A model generated the notes under the pieces. It was not told the origin of the DNA. It did no database searches and was given only the letters and a program-made list of their open reading frames with translations. 64,000 bases of DNA from Ovis canadensis. Taxonomy: Eukaryota; Chordata; Mammalia; Artiodactyla; Bovidae. The position numbers and the translations under genes are program-made. Positions 1 through 10,528 of the stretch are shown one piece after another. The stretch spans positions 116,960,501 through 117,024,500 of the forward strand of contig NC_091248.1 in NCBI RefSeq assembly GCF_042477335.2. The letters run 5' to 3'. Position 1 is the first letter of the stretch. The number at the start of each line of letters is the position of its first letter.

Positions 1-1673
1 TCCTGCAAAGATGGGCTTGATAAAGGACAGAAATGGTATGGACCTAACAGAAGCAGAAGATATTAAGAAGAGGTGGCAGGAATACACAGAAAACTGTAAA
101 AAAAAAGATCTTCTCGACCTAGATAATCACGGTGTGATCACTAATCTAGAGTCAGACATTCAGGAATGTGAAGTCAAGTGGACCTTAGAAAGCATCACTA
201 CGAACAAAACTAGTGGAGATGATGGAATTCCAGTTGAGCTGATTCAAATCCTGAATGATGATGCTGTGAAAGTGCTGCACTCAATATGCCAGCAAATGTG
301 GAAAACTCAGCAGTGGCCACAGGACTGGAAAACGGCAGTTTTCATTCCAATCCCAAAGAAAAGCAATGCCAAAGAATGCTCAAACTACCGCACAATTGCA
401 CTCATCTCACATGTTACTAAAGTAATGCTCAAAATTCTCCAGGCTTCAGCAATGTGAACCATGAACTTCCAGCTGCTCAAGCTGGTTTTAGAAAAGGCAG
501 AGGAACCAGAGATCAAATTGTCAACATCCGCTGGATCATGGAAAAAGCAAGAGAGTTCCAGAAAATCATATATTTCTGCTTTATTGACTATGCCAAAGCC
601 TTTGACTGTGTGGATCACAATAAACTGTGGACAATTCTCAAAGAGATGGGAATACCAGACCACCTGACCTGCCTCTTGAGAAACCTATATGCAGGTCAGG
701 AAGCAACAGTTAGAACTGGACATGGAACAACAGACTGGTTTCAAATAGGAAAAGGAGTACATCAAGGCTGTATATTGTCACCCTGCTTTTTTAACTTCTA
801 TGCAGAGTACATCATGAGAAACGCTGGGCTGAAAGAAGCACAAACTGGAATCAAGTGCTAGGAGAAATATCAGTCACCTCAGATATGCAGATGACACCAC
901 CCTTATGGCAGAAAGTGAAGAGGAACTAAAAAGCCTCTTGATGAAAGTAAAAGAGAAGAGTGAAAAAGTTGGCTTAAAGCTCAACATTCAGAAAATGAAG
1001 ATCATGACATCTGGCCCCATCACTTCATGGGAGATAGATGGAGAAACAGTGGAAACAGTGTCAGACTTTATTTTGGGAGGCTCCAAAATCACTGCAGATG
1101 GTGATTGCAGCCATGAAATTAAAAGATGCTAATGTCTTGGAAGAAAAGTTATGACCAATCTAGATAGCATATTGAAAAGCAGAGACATTACTTTGCCAAC
1201 AAAAGTCCATCTAGTCAAGGCTACGGTTTTTCCAGTGGTCATATATGGATGTGAGAGTTGGAGTGTGAAGAAATCTGAGCGCCAAAGAATTTATGCTTTT
1301 GAACTGCGGTGTTGGAGAAGACTCTTGAGAGTCCCTTGGACTGCAAGGAGATCCAACCAGTCCATTCTGAAGATCAGCCCTGGAATTTCTTTGGAAGGAA
1401 TAATGCTAAAGCTGAAACTCCAGTATTTTGGCTGCCTCATTCGAAGAGTTGACTCATTGGAAAAGACTCTGATGCTGGGAGGGATTGGGGCAGGAGGAGA
1501 AGGGGAAAACAGAGGATGAGATGGCTGGATGGTATCACTGACTCGATGGACATGAGTCTCAGTGAACTCCGGGAGTTGGTGACGGACAGGGAGGCCTAGC
1601 GTGCTGTGAGTCATGGGGTCGCAAACAGTCGGACACGACTGAGCAACTGAAAGGAACTGAACTAAACTGAACT
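1..1673 (+). mobile_element. BovB (RTE) LINE, cut by window start
   Basis: This is the reverse-transcriptase half and 3' end of a BovB LINE. It ends in the typical BovB 3' terminus (GACTGAGCAACTGAA followed by ACTGAACT-like repeats). The reading frame is broken: fragments lie at 11-457, 454-861, 905-1132 and 1151-1519. The 454-861 piece carries RT motif A (FIDYAKAFD) and motif B (GVHQGCILSP). The YADD-encoding bases near 885 are in another frame because of an indel around 855. It cannot encode a working RT. The 5' part lies outside the window. Confidence 0.95.
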
Positions 1674-1702
1674 CTTATTATTTATTATTCTCTCCAAACA
1701 AA

Positions 1703-1914
1703 GTGCTCCCCAGGTGGCTCAGTGGTAAAGTATCCACCTCTCAATACAGGAGACTCAGGAGACATGGGTTTCATCTCTGGGTCAAAAAGATCCCCTGGAG
1801 TATGAAATGGCAACCCACTCCAGTATTCTTGCCTGGAAAATCCCATGGACAGAGGAGCCTGGTGGGCTACAATCCATGAGGGCACAATAAGTCAGATGTG
1901 ACTGAGCAACTGAG
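1703..1914 (+). mobile_element. Bov-tA SINE
   Basis: A tRNA-like head (CAGGTGGCTCAGTGGTAAAG) is followed by the BovB-derived Bov-A body (CCACTCCAGTATTCTTGCCTGG) and a GACTGAGCAACTGAGCA tail. The tail runs directly into a CA microsatellite. Confidence 0.9.
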
Positions 1915-1938
1915 CACACACACACACACACACACACT
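1915..1938. repeat. (CA)n microsatellite
   Basis: About 12 CA units form the tail of the preceding Bov-tA SINE, a common place for microsatellite birth in ruminants. Confidence 0.9.
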
Positions 1939-2035
1939 CTCTAAATAAGACTTCCCTATTTACCTCCTTTTTCTTCTAAACCACCATCATCTGAGGGAAT
2001 AAAAGGCACCTGTCTTTCAGTCTGCTTAAATCTTG

Positions 2036-2180
2036 TATGTGTGTGTGTGTGTGTGCCAGGCAGTCAGTTGTGTCTGACTCTGCGACCCTATGGACTGTAG
2101 ACTTCCCAGGAGCCTTTCTGTCCATGGGATTTTCCAGGCAAGAATACTGGAGTGAGTTACCATGCCTGCCTCCAATGAAC
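2036..2180 (-). mobile_element. Bov-A/Bov-tA SINE fragment with (TG)n tail
   Basis: A (TG)n run at 2036-2055 is the SINE tail read on the other strand. It is followed by antisense Bov-A sequence (GGATTTTCCAGGCAAGAATACTGGAG). The tRNA head is missing. Confidence 0.85.
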
Positions 2181-2450
2181 CTTCTATACCACCTCTATAA
2201 TGAATTATTAGCATATTAAGAGCATTAGTTTATAATACAGAGTTTGCATTCCTACTATATGAAATTTTTCAAGGTACAGTTTCAAAAACATAGTGTAAAA
2301 AGGGAAGTGCATCTCAAAGGAAAAAGCATGTGCAAAGCAGGGAAGAGTTAAAATTGCTGAGCATAAAGTAGTGGGAGCTTCAGCCTGAGTAGTCTATGGA
2401 GATGAAACCACGGAGGGGTGACAGATGGGTTAAGAAATCTGTTTATCTAA
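2181..2450. other. No gene or clear repeat
   Basis: AT-rich spacer between SINE copies. I see no coding signal and no repeat that I recognise. Confidence 0.5.
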
Positions 2451-2663
2451 AGGTGAAAGTGAAAGTTGCACAGTCATGTTCGATTGTTTGTGAATCCATG
2501 GACTGTAGCCTGCCAGGCTCCTCTTTACATGGAATTCTCCAGGCAAGAATAGTGGAGTAGGTACCCATTCTCTTCTCCAGGGGATCTTCCCAACCCAAGG
2601 ATTGAAACCAGGTCTCCCACATTGCAGGTAGATTCTTTACTGTCTGAGACACCAAGGAAGCCT
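2451..2663 (-). mobile_element. Bov-tA SINE
   Basis: Antisense Bov-tA: the Bov-A body (CTCCAGGCAAGAATAGTGGAG) comes first on the + strand and the tRNA-derived head lies at the right-hand end, near 2610-2663. Confidence 0.9.
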
Positions 2664-3104
2664 GAACATTAGGAAATTCAGTCCATTTTTCTATCCTATG
2701 TCAATAAAGATCTAATATTTTTAGGCCATTTTTCTTGTCATTAGATCATAGCTATAGACTGACCAATCATTTAAAAAAAATTTTTTCCAAGGGGTTCCCA
2801 GTTGGGGTGTGGAAACTTAGAGGGAGCAATTCCTGTTTAAACTTGAGCAGTTTATACTAGATCTCTGCACGTTCAAACTAAAGCAACAAAACCAAACAAA
2901 ACCAGAAGGTAAAGGTATTCCTGGGACATCCACGTCACAATCAGGAGATGCTACTAAAATTGAATTTGTGGAGGGGTCTAAGGACCATCTTATAAGTAAA
3001 TTTGTCAGATGATTCTTATGCAAATTAATATCTAAGAAACTACTGCTATACAAAATAAATAGCCTTTGAGAGTCATTAAAAAGGAAACTTCACTCTGGAG
3101 GCCT
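2664..3104. other. Spacer, nothing recognised
   Basis: AT-rich sequence. A 78-codon antisense frame at 2817-3053 has no familiar motif and looks fortuitous. Confidence 0.45.
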
Positions 3105-3317
3105 ATTGGTGTTATTTTGTCCCTAAGTCATATCCGATTCTTTTGGACCCCAGGAACTGTAGCCTGCCGGGCTCCTCTGTTCATGGAATTTTCCAAACAA
3201 GAATACTGAAATGGGTTGCCATTTCCTTCCTCAGGGGATCATCCTGACCCAGGGATTAAACCCATGTCTCCTGCATTGCAGGCAGATTCTTTACCACTGA
3301 ACCACTGGGGAGGCTTA
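3105..3317 (-). mobile_element. Bov-tA SINE
   Basis: Antisense Bov-tA with recognisable Bov-A body (GGAATTTTCCAAACAAGAATACTG) and a tRNA head ending in ACCACTGGGGAGGCTTA on the + strand. Confidence 0.9.
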
Positions 3318-3408
3318 TGGAGATTGGATTTAAGGACCTGTTTGGAAAAGAGGCTACTCAGAGAGGAATAATTTGGGAAAGGAAACATCTTGAGGGAAAG
3401 CTAGGATC

Positions 3409-4674
3409 AGTCAGTTCAGTTCAGTCGCTCAGTCGTGTCCGACTCTTTGCCACCCCATGAATAGCAGCATGCCAGGCCTCCCTGTCCATCACCAACTCCC
3501 GAAGATCACTCAGACTCACGTCCATTGAGTCGTGATGCCATCCAGCCATCTCATCCTCTCTCGTCCCCTTCTCCTCCTGCCCCCAATCCCTCCCAGCATC
3601 AGAGTCTTTTCCAATGAGTCAACTCTTCGCATGAGGTGGCCAAAGTAATGGAGCTTCAGCTTTAGCATCATTCCTTCCAAAGAAATCCCAGGGTTGATCT
3701 CCTTCAGAATGGACTGGTTGGATCTCCTTGAAGTCCAAGGGACCCTCAAGAGTCTTCTCCAACACCACAGTTCAAAAGCATCAATTCTTCGGTGCTCAGC
3801 CTTCTTCACAGTCCAACTCTCACATCCATACATGACCACAGGAAAAACCATAGCCTTGACTAGATGGACCTTAGTCGGCAAAGTAATGTCTCTGCTTTTG
3901 AATATACTATCTAGGTTGCTCATAACTTTTCTTCCAAGGAGTAAGCGTCTTTTAATTTCATGGCTGCAGTCACCATCTGCAGTGATTTTGGAGGCCAAAA
4001 AAATGAAGTCTGACACTGTTTCTACTGTTTCCCCATCTATTTGCCATGAAGTGATGGGACCAGACACCATGATCTTCGTTTTCTGAATGTTGAGCTTTAA
4101 GCCAACTTTTGCACTCTCCTCTTTCACTTTCATCAAGAGGCTTTTTAGTTCCTCTTCACTTTCTGCCATAAGGGTGGTGTCATCGGCAGATCTGAGGGGA
4201 TTGATATTTCTCCTGGCAATCTTGATTCCAGCTTGTGTTTCTTCCAGCCCGGTGTTTCTCATGATGTACTCTGCATAGAAGTTAAATAAGCAGGGTGACA
4301 ATATACAGCCTTGACATACTCCTTTTCCTATTTGGAGCCAGTCTGTTGTTCCATGTCCAGTTCTAACTGTTGCTTCCTGACCTGCATATAGGTTTCTCAA
4401 GAGGCAGGTCAGGTGGTCTGGTATTCCCATCTCTTTGAGAATTGTCCACAGTTTATTGTGATCCACACAGTCAAAGACTTTGGCATAGTCAATAGAGCAG
4501 AAATATATGATTTTCTGGAACTCTCTTGCTTTTTCCATGATCCAGCGGATGTTGGCAATTTGATCTCTGGTTCCTCTGCCTTTTCTAAAACCACCTTGAA
4601 CATCAGGGAGTTCACGGTTCACATACTGCTGAAGCCTGGCTTGGAGAATTTTGAGCATTACTTTACTAGTTTGC
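3409..4674 (-). mobile_element. 5'-truncated BovB LINE
   Basis: The + strand begins with the reverse complement of the BovB 3' terminus (CAGTTCAGTTCAGTCGCTCAG) and runs back into the RT domain. The copy stops near CTTTACTAGT at 4668, so it is 5'-truncated. No clear target-site duplication was found. Confidence 0.95.
3516..4658 (-). pseudogene. BovB reverse transcriptase, C-terminal 380 codons, open
   Basis: This is the longest uninterrupted - strand RT frame at this end of the window, though it lacks the endonuclease and RT fingers. RT motif A reads FCSIDYAKVFD (consensus-like copies here read FCFIDYAKAFD). Motif B is GVCQGCILSP. The catalytic box is SADD rather than YADD. The two aspartates remain but the tyrosine is lost. 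The C-terminal BovB tail (YGCESWTVKKAEHRRID and WCWRRLLRVPWT) is well kept. With no 5' half, promoter or endonuclease it is a dead fragment. The openness suggests a fairly young insertion rather than selection. Confidence 0.9.
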
Positions 4675-4702
4675 CTTCCCCAAATGTCATCTCTTCTTCC
4701 AA

Positions 4703-4771
4703 GATCATTTTTATTTTAAAAAGCATTTTCTGACCCCATCCCTGTCTCTTCAAAGTTCCAGCATTACTTCA
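4703..4771. repeat. Repeated unit, copy 1 left half (matches 13293 onward)
   Basis: GATCATTTTTATTTTAAAAA and the following TTCTGACCCCATCC closely match 13293-13365. The last 14 bases (CCAGCATTACTTCA, 4758-4771) recur as CCAGCATCACTTCA at 6893-6906, the target-site duplication of the BovB insertion between them. This piece plus 6893-6950 therefore reconstitutes one interrupted copy of the unit seen intact at 13293-13402. I do not recognise the family. Confidence 0.75.
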
Positions 4772-6890
4772 GTTCATCTCTGTTCAGTCTCTCAGTCGTG
4801 TCCAACTCTTCACTACCCCATGGACCACAGCACTCAAGGCCTCCCTATCCATCACCAACTCCCAGAGTCTGCTCAAACTCATCTCCATTGAGTCGGTGAT
4901 GCCATCCAACCATCTCATCCTCTGTCGTCCCCTTCTCCTTCTGCCTTCAATCTTTCCAAGCATTGGGGTCTTTTCCAATGAGTCAATTCTTCACATCAGG
5001 TGGCCAAAATATTGGAGTTTCAGCTTCAGCATCAGTCCCTCGAATGAACACTCAAGACTGATCTCCTTTAGGATGGACTGGTTGGATCTCCTTGCAGTCC
5101 AAGGGACTCTCAAGAGTCTTCTCCAACACCACAGTTCAAAAGCATCAATTCTTCAGTGCTCAGATTTCTTTATAGGACATGGAACAATAGACTGCTTCCA
5201 AATAGGAAAAGGAGTACATCAAGGCTGCATGTTGTCACCCTGCTTATTTAACTTAGTACATTTAACAGTGTACATCATGAGAAATGCTGGGCTTAAGGAA
5301 GTACAAGCTGGAATGAAGATTGCAGGGAGAAATATCAATAACCTCAGATATGCAGATGACACCACCCTTACGGCAGAGTGTGAAGAAGAACTAAAGAGCC
5401 TCTTGATGTAAGTAAAAGAGGAGAGTGAAAATGTTGGCTTAAAGCTCAAAATTCAGGAAACTAAGATCATGGCATCCAGTCCCATCACTTCATGGCAAAT
5501 AGATGGAGAAACAGTGGAAACAGTGGCTAACTTTATCTTGGGGGGCTCCAAAATCACTGCAGATGATGACTGCAGCCATGAAATTAAAAGACGCTTGCTC
5601 CTTGGGAGGAAAGTTATGACCAACCTAGACAGTATATTGAAAAGCAGAGACATTACTTTGCCAACAAAGGTCCGTCTTGTCAAGGCTATGGTTTTTCCAG
5701 TGTTCATGTATGGATGTGAGAGTCGGACTATAAAGAAATCTGAGCACCGAAGAATTGATGCTTTTGAACTGTGGTGTTGGAGAAGACTCTTGAGAGTCCC
5801 TTGGACTGCAAGGAGATCCAACCAGTCCATCCTAAAGGAGATCAGTCCTGAGTGTTCATTCAAGGGACTGATGCTGAAGCTGAAACTCCAATACTTTAGC
5901 CACCTGATGTGAAGAACTGACTCATTGGAAAAGCCCCTGATGCTGGGAAAGATTGAAGGCAGGAGGAGAAGGGGATGCCAGAGGATGAGATGGTCGGATG
6001 GCATCACCAACTCAATGGAGATGAGTTTGAGCGGACTCCAGGAGTCGGTGATGGACAGGGAGGCCTCACATGCTGTGGTCCATGGGGTCGTGAAGAGTTG
6101 GACACAACTGAGCAACTGAAAACTGAACTGAACAGCCAGAATTCCATCACTTCAACTAGGTTTGTTCGTAGTGAAGCTTCCTAAGGCCCACTTGACTTCG
6201 CATTCCAGGATGTCTGGCTCTAGGTGAGTGATCACACCATCATGATTATCTGGGTCATGAAAATCTTTTTTGTATAGTTCTTCTGTGTATTCTTGCCACC
6301 TCTTCTTAATATCTTCTGCTTCTGTTAGGTCCATACCATTTCTGTCCTTTATCGAGCCCATCTTTGCATGAAATGTTCCGTTGGTATCTCTAATTTTCTT
6401 GAAAAGATCTCTAGTCTTTCCCATTCTGTTGTTTTTCCTCTATTTCTTTGCATTGATCGCTGAGAAAGGCTTTCTTATCTCTTCTTGCTATTTTTTGGAA
6501 CTCTGCATTCAAATAGGTATCTTTCCTTTTCTTCTTTGCCTTTTGCTTCTCTTCTTTTCACAGCTATTTTTAAGGCCTCCTCAGAGAACCATTTTGCCTT
6601 TTTGTATTTCTTTTTCTTGAGGATGATCTTGATCACTGCCTCCTGAACAAAGTCACGAACCTGCATCCATAGTTCATCAGGCACTCTATCAGATCTAATC
6701 CCTTCAATCTATTAGTCATTTCCACTGTATAATCATAAGGGATTTGATTTAGGTCATACCTGAATGGTCTAGTGGTTTTCCCTACTTTCATCAATTTAAG
6801 TCTGAATTTGACAATAAGGAGTTCATGATCTGAACCACAGTCAGCTCCTTGTCTTCCAACAACACAAAAGAAAACTCTACACATGCACAA
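4772..6890 (-). mobile_element. BovB LINE with inverted 5' end, split by another BovB
   Basis: The outer element is antisense BovB. Its 3' end is at 4772, sequence continues to about 5170, is interrupted by an opposite-strand BovB, and resumes at about 6126-6849 with the upstream RT/linker region. At 6850 orientation flips: 6850-6890 (TCTTCCAACAACACAAAAGA) is BovB sequence on the + strand. An inverted 5' segment at the far end is the signature of twin priming. Flanking duplications of 14 bp (4758-4771 and 6893-6906, one mismatch) support a single insertion. The stretch of RT between the two outer parts is absent. Confidence 0.85.
5171..6125 (+). mobile_element. BovB LINE inserted in opposite orientation
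   Basis: The sequence switches at 5171 from antisense to sense BovB (GGACATGGAACAATAGACTG) and runs through motif B, YADD (about 5348) and the C-terminal tail to the 3' end ACTGAGCAACTGAAAACTGAAC. It holds open pieces at 5469-5912 and 5925-6119. It lies directly against antisense BovB on both sides, forming long inverted repeats. Confidence 0.9.
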
Positions 6891-6892
6891 AA

Positions 6893-6951
6893 CCAGCATC
6901 ACTTCACTTATTTGTAAAAACGGCACTTCCATACAATTCTGTTTTCACAGT
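6893..6951. repeat. Repeated unit, copy 1 right half
   Basis: CAGCATCACTTCACTTATT and GGCACTTCCATACAATTCTG match 13351-13402 (CAGCATCACTTCATGTATT, GGCACTTCCACAATCATATG). It continues the block at 4703-4771 and ends at the left LTR of the retrovirus. Confidence 0.75.
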
Positions 6952-7268
6952 TGTCTTGTTGATCACTGAACTCAGGATAGGCAAGGCATGAGTGAGGAAG
7001 CAGGAAGAAAATGAGAGGAACTGCAGGAACTGCAGACATGCTTTATTCACAGTGGCTGGTGCAGCAAAAAGGGATATTTCTGGTTGACTTAATACAGGTA
7101 TATATGAACAAAGGAGGCGCTTTGCCAAGTTATCACATCATGATGCAAGTGCACATTGCTATGAATGATTGCAGCCCTTAGTTACATAGCCATGCAAAGT
7201 CATTGTTTATAGGAAGTGGATGAGAGAGCCTGACCATTGCCATCTTGGCTACCTGCTATTTGTCTACA
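6952..7268 (-). repeat. 3' LTR of the endogenous retrovirus
   Basis: The boundaries TGT...ACA were set by comparison with 12973-13287. Shared blocks include TTGATCACTGAA/CTGATCACTGAA, CTGCAGACATGCTTTATT, ATAGCCATGCAAAGT and GCCATCTTGGCTAC. Read on the - strand, GAATAAAGCATG is a plausible polyadenylation signal. Confidence 0.85.
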
Positions 7269-7558
7269 TTCCAGCCCTTCAGGGTTTCTTGCTGCACTAA
7301 CTATACAATTTCCATCTTCTGTGGCATCCTCTTAGCACATAATGCAGCCACAGGAACTCACATCCCACACAGCAGTAGAGGCTACAACAACCACCTACCA
7401 GGCCTCAAACTACCCCCCCCCCCCCAGTACATAGCAAAACCGAATGCCAGGTACTGGACAGGTTGGCCCACCATTCCTGCAGTGCATCTCCAGTAAGTTG
7501 TTATACCTCATGAATTTCCTGTGTTATGTGCTATAATGCTGTTGTAACATTTTTATGA

Positions 7559-7964
7559 CTATCTGGAATATACACACAACATCCCGTGCATAGTAATGCA
7601 CACACTCTGTCCTGTGTAGCAGTTAATAAGTCTAGGGCTCAGTAAGACTGTTTTCCTCATGTGGTATACTTCTTCATCTAACAGAGTTAAGTCCTGGTGC
7701 ATGTAATTCAGAGCACGGGTAGCATGCAAGGCAAGGGCAGTCACTTGTGCTTCAGTAACTATTGCTCCCCCTTGGGGCAAAAACATGGCCTGCAGATAGT
7801 ACCACCAGGGCGTCCGTTTCACATGGTACCATGCACAGCCCATTAGCAGGTGTGCAAGCGTAACATACACTGAGGTGAGTAGGAACGGTCAGCCCCCAGA
7901 ATATGTCCACTGCGAATAAAGCATGTTTACAGTCCCGGGCAAGTATGCCATCCATACGGCCCAC
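7559..7964 (-). pseudogene. env transmembrane remnant of the ERV
   Basis: The 103-codon frame at 7559-7870 contains a heptad-like stretch (ALNYMHQDLTLLDEEV) followed by a cysteine pair (CITMHGMLC). This resembles the coiled coil and CX6CC region of gammaretrovirus-type TM proteins, with one cysteine lost. A second frame at 7752-7964 overlaps it and probably carries the upstream part after a frameshift. The position, between integrase and the 3' LTR, is right for env. There is no start, no intact surface domain and no membrane anchor that I can follow, so it is a fragment only. Confidence 0.55.
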
Positions 7965-8110
7965 ATACCCAAGGTTCCATGAGGGACAGGAATTACACTA
8001 TAGGCTTCTTGATAATCCTGATCAAGGCTAACAGCACAGAGGGATGCGAGAGAGGGGGAAAATTCTTTAAGCTTTTTCCACAGTTTGTTGACAAACTGAC
8101 AAAATGTGGT

Positions 8111-8447
8111 CTACTGGAGAAGGGAATGGCAAACCACTGAAGTATTCTTGCCTTGAGAACCACATGAACAGTATGAAAAGGCAAAAAGATAGGACACTGA
8201 ATGATGAAATGGTCTTCAGTCTTGCAAAACATCTCCAAGGGGATGGCTAGCCTTTGGAAAGGATGTGTTCTTTTTGTTGTAGCTATTCACAGGTGCTGGG
8301 AACGATACAGACGAGGTTGTTAGATGGCATCAGTGACTCAATAGACATGAGTTTTAACAAGCTCCAGGAGATGGTAGGACTGGGAAGCCTGGCATGCTGC
8401 AATCCATGGGGCCGCAGAGTTGGATACGAGTGAGTGACTGAAGAACA
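8111..8447 (+). mobile_element. BovB-derived composite (5' head joined to 3' tail)
   Basis: It starts with BovB 5'-end sequence (CTGGAGAAGGGAATGGCAAA ... GGCAAAAAGATAGGACACTG) and ends with BovB 3'-end sequence (GGCATCAGTGACTCAATAGA ... GAGTGACTGAAGAAC). Everything between is missing or replaced by about 80 bases I do not recognise. It interrupts the retroviral integrase/env interval. Confidence 0.7.
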
Positions 8448-8498
8448 ACATTCACAGATGGGCAGGGTCAGACTATCTACGTGCTGAACAAATGCACT

Positions 8499-9130
8499 TC
8501 AGTTTGCAGTCAGGCAGAGGGACAGAGTCCTCTGAGGCAGGTCATTATGTCTGATTGTAAAAACAAAAGCAACGAAAAGCAGGTCAATTAAACAGTTCCA
8601 ACATGAAGTCAGAACTGGCTTCTCCTTTGCAACAGTATGGGACTTGAAATATCCATTGTATTCCCAGTCTATGTGCCCATTCCCGAACCTTCTTTCTGGT
8701 GAAATAGGTACCTTGATCACTTTCTATGATTAGAGGATGGCTTTAAGCTCCTCGAATCTACAGAGTTGATCTGTGGCCTTCCATGGTCAGGCAAAAAGAA
8801 AACTTGTGGCTGGGTCTACAGCTGTTAGTGCAAAGCTGGCATTGTCCGATGCTGGCAGAGGCCCTATCAAGTCCACTTGCCACTGAGTCAAGGGGACCCT
8901 TCTCCTTACCACTTGTCCATTGGCGGCTGCCAGTCTATGGGGATAGAGGTCTCCTCCTGGTCACATGTGGGGCAATCATGGCAGGCATCTGCTATCTCTT
9001 TCCATGAAATGAGAAGATCCCATCTTTTAGGGACTGCCCACACGGTTTTTGTCCCTGCATGGTGCAGGCACTGGTATACCCAAGCTGCTACCTCATTGGG
9101 CGGAGCCTGTTCCACCCACCAGACATGCAC
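8499..9130 (-). pseudogene. ERV integrase remnant
   Basis: The 8906-9130 frame resembles the N-terminal zinc-binding part, with HH and CPTC spaced appropriately. Downstream sequence (8620-8890) in shifting frames encodes core-like elements, including a DLIGPLP block and a SDQGTYF block that would hold catalytic aspartates. The final frame is 8499-8720. Several stops and frameshifts separate these pieces. Its order after RNase H fits a retroviral pol gene. Confidence 0.65.
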
Positions 9131-9231
9131 AAATGTGTCTGCTTATCATTCCTCTGGCTCGCCATAGGCAAATGCCCAGTCACATGTATTATTGTTATGT
9201 CCTTCTCATGCCCTAAGTCCCTCTGATCTTG

Positions 9232-9642
9232 TCACATGGCTTGCTCCCTCAGGGGTCTATGGCCTACCAGCCAGTGCTGTGCCTTCCATGTGGTGATCCA
9301 TAACATTAGACCTTTATAAGCCATGCAACTATCTGTACAGATAGTGAGGGGCACTGCTTCATTCTTGGCCACTATCCAGACAGCATGTAATTCAGCCCAC
9401 TGCCTACTTTGACCAACTCTGGAATCAAACCATATGGTATCCCTGGCCAGCTGGATATCAGTGGCAGCCCAGGAGGAGGCCTGGCCTCTGCTGAACCCAT
9501 CAATGTATCCGGCTTGAACATGTATTGGTGGTTTACCTTCTTTAAATGGTAAGTGTCCTGGTTCCATCATTGTCGGGGTGTCTCCCAACGTTTCTACTGT
9601 AAATGTAACAGGCTCTAGAATATGCTGCAGCTTCTGTGACAA
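9232..9642 (-). pseudogene. ERV RNase H remnant
   Basis: The open frame of 136 codons shows the three expected acidic positions: D48 in YIDGF, E84 in QWAELHAV and D104 in ICTDS. The usual TDGS box reads IDGF here. It lies between RT/connection sequence and integrase, as expected. Confidence 0.75.
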
Positions 9643-9780
9643 AGGACTGGCAGACGGGGGGCTCCTTTGTTCCAGATATGCTCCCTATTTAGCCAAGGTT
9701 GGGGTCTTGCCACTCTCTGGTCTTGGGAGATGACACCCAAGATCATCACACCCAGCTAGCCCTCTATTGGGTAGGTTGTT

Positions 9781-10235
9781 TTAATATGTACCAGAGCCTT
9801 CCCTGTGATCACTTCTGTGGATAATAAAGTGGCATACACAGCTGTTAGCTGCTTCTCCATCAAGGAGTACCTCATTTCTGCCCCTTTCTGTAATTGAGAC
9901 CAAAACTCCATAGGGGCACATAGCTACTCTTACTGTTCCCACAGACCCATCCAAACCCTTCAAGGGTGATGTGTATATCTAACTCAGAGGGCTTAATGGG
10001 ATCTATAACCTGAAATGCCTTGGCCTGCCACAGTGTCCACTTAGTAGCTCAGAATGCTTGTTCTATGGTATCCAACCATTCCGGGCCACCCACTTTCTTG
10101 TAAGTGAGTATATAAGGGGAATGCCAGTTGGGCAAGGTGAGGTATAATGCCTTCCAGTATCCTAAAAGTCCCTCATAGGTCTGCAGTTGAGCCACAGTAG
10201 TAGGTTGCAGGAACATTTGTGTATTATCAATTACC
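9781..10235 (-). pseudogene. ERV RT thumb/connection remnant
   Basis: The 3' part of the RT region. The block PTTVAQLQTYEGLLGYWKA (encoded just left of the SINE, near 10135-10205) is typical of the region after the RT palm in class III pol. Further frames (9781-9963) are shifted. The Bov-A2 SINE separates this part from the palm domain. Confidence 0.65.
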
Positions 10236-10528
10236 GCTTCCAATATCTGGAGAAAGCAATGGCAACTCACTCCAGTACTCTTGCCTGGAAAATCCCATGG
10301 ACAGGAGCCTGTGCTGCAGTCCATAGGGTCGCAAAGAGTCAGACATGACTGAGCACCTTCACTTTCACTTTTCACTTTCATGCACTGGAGAAGGAAATGG
10401 AAACCCACTCCAGTATTCTTGCCTGGAGAATCCCAGGGACGGCAGAGCCTGGTGGGCTGCCGTCTATGGGGTTGCACAGAGTCGGACACGACTGAAGTGA
10501 CTTAGCAGCAGCAGCACCTTCCGATATC
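10236..10528 (+). mobile_element. Bov-A2 SINE with target-site duplication
   Basis: The SINE occupies 10248-10516 and consists of two Bov-A monomers in tandem, ending in GACTTAGCAGCAGCAGCA. The flanks GCTTCCAATATC (10236-10247) and CCTTCCGATATC (10517-10528) match at 10 of 12 positions, a duplicated target inside the retroviral RT. It therefore postdates the provirus. Confidence 0.9.

Noticed and set aside
5453..6115. 220-codon - strand frame, and similar long frames opposite other BovB copies (for example 49155-49709 on +)
   Set aside because: They are the antisense shadow of the BovB RT tail. The same shadow appears opposite every copy.
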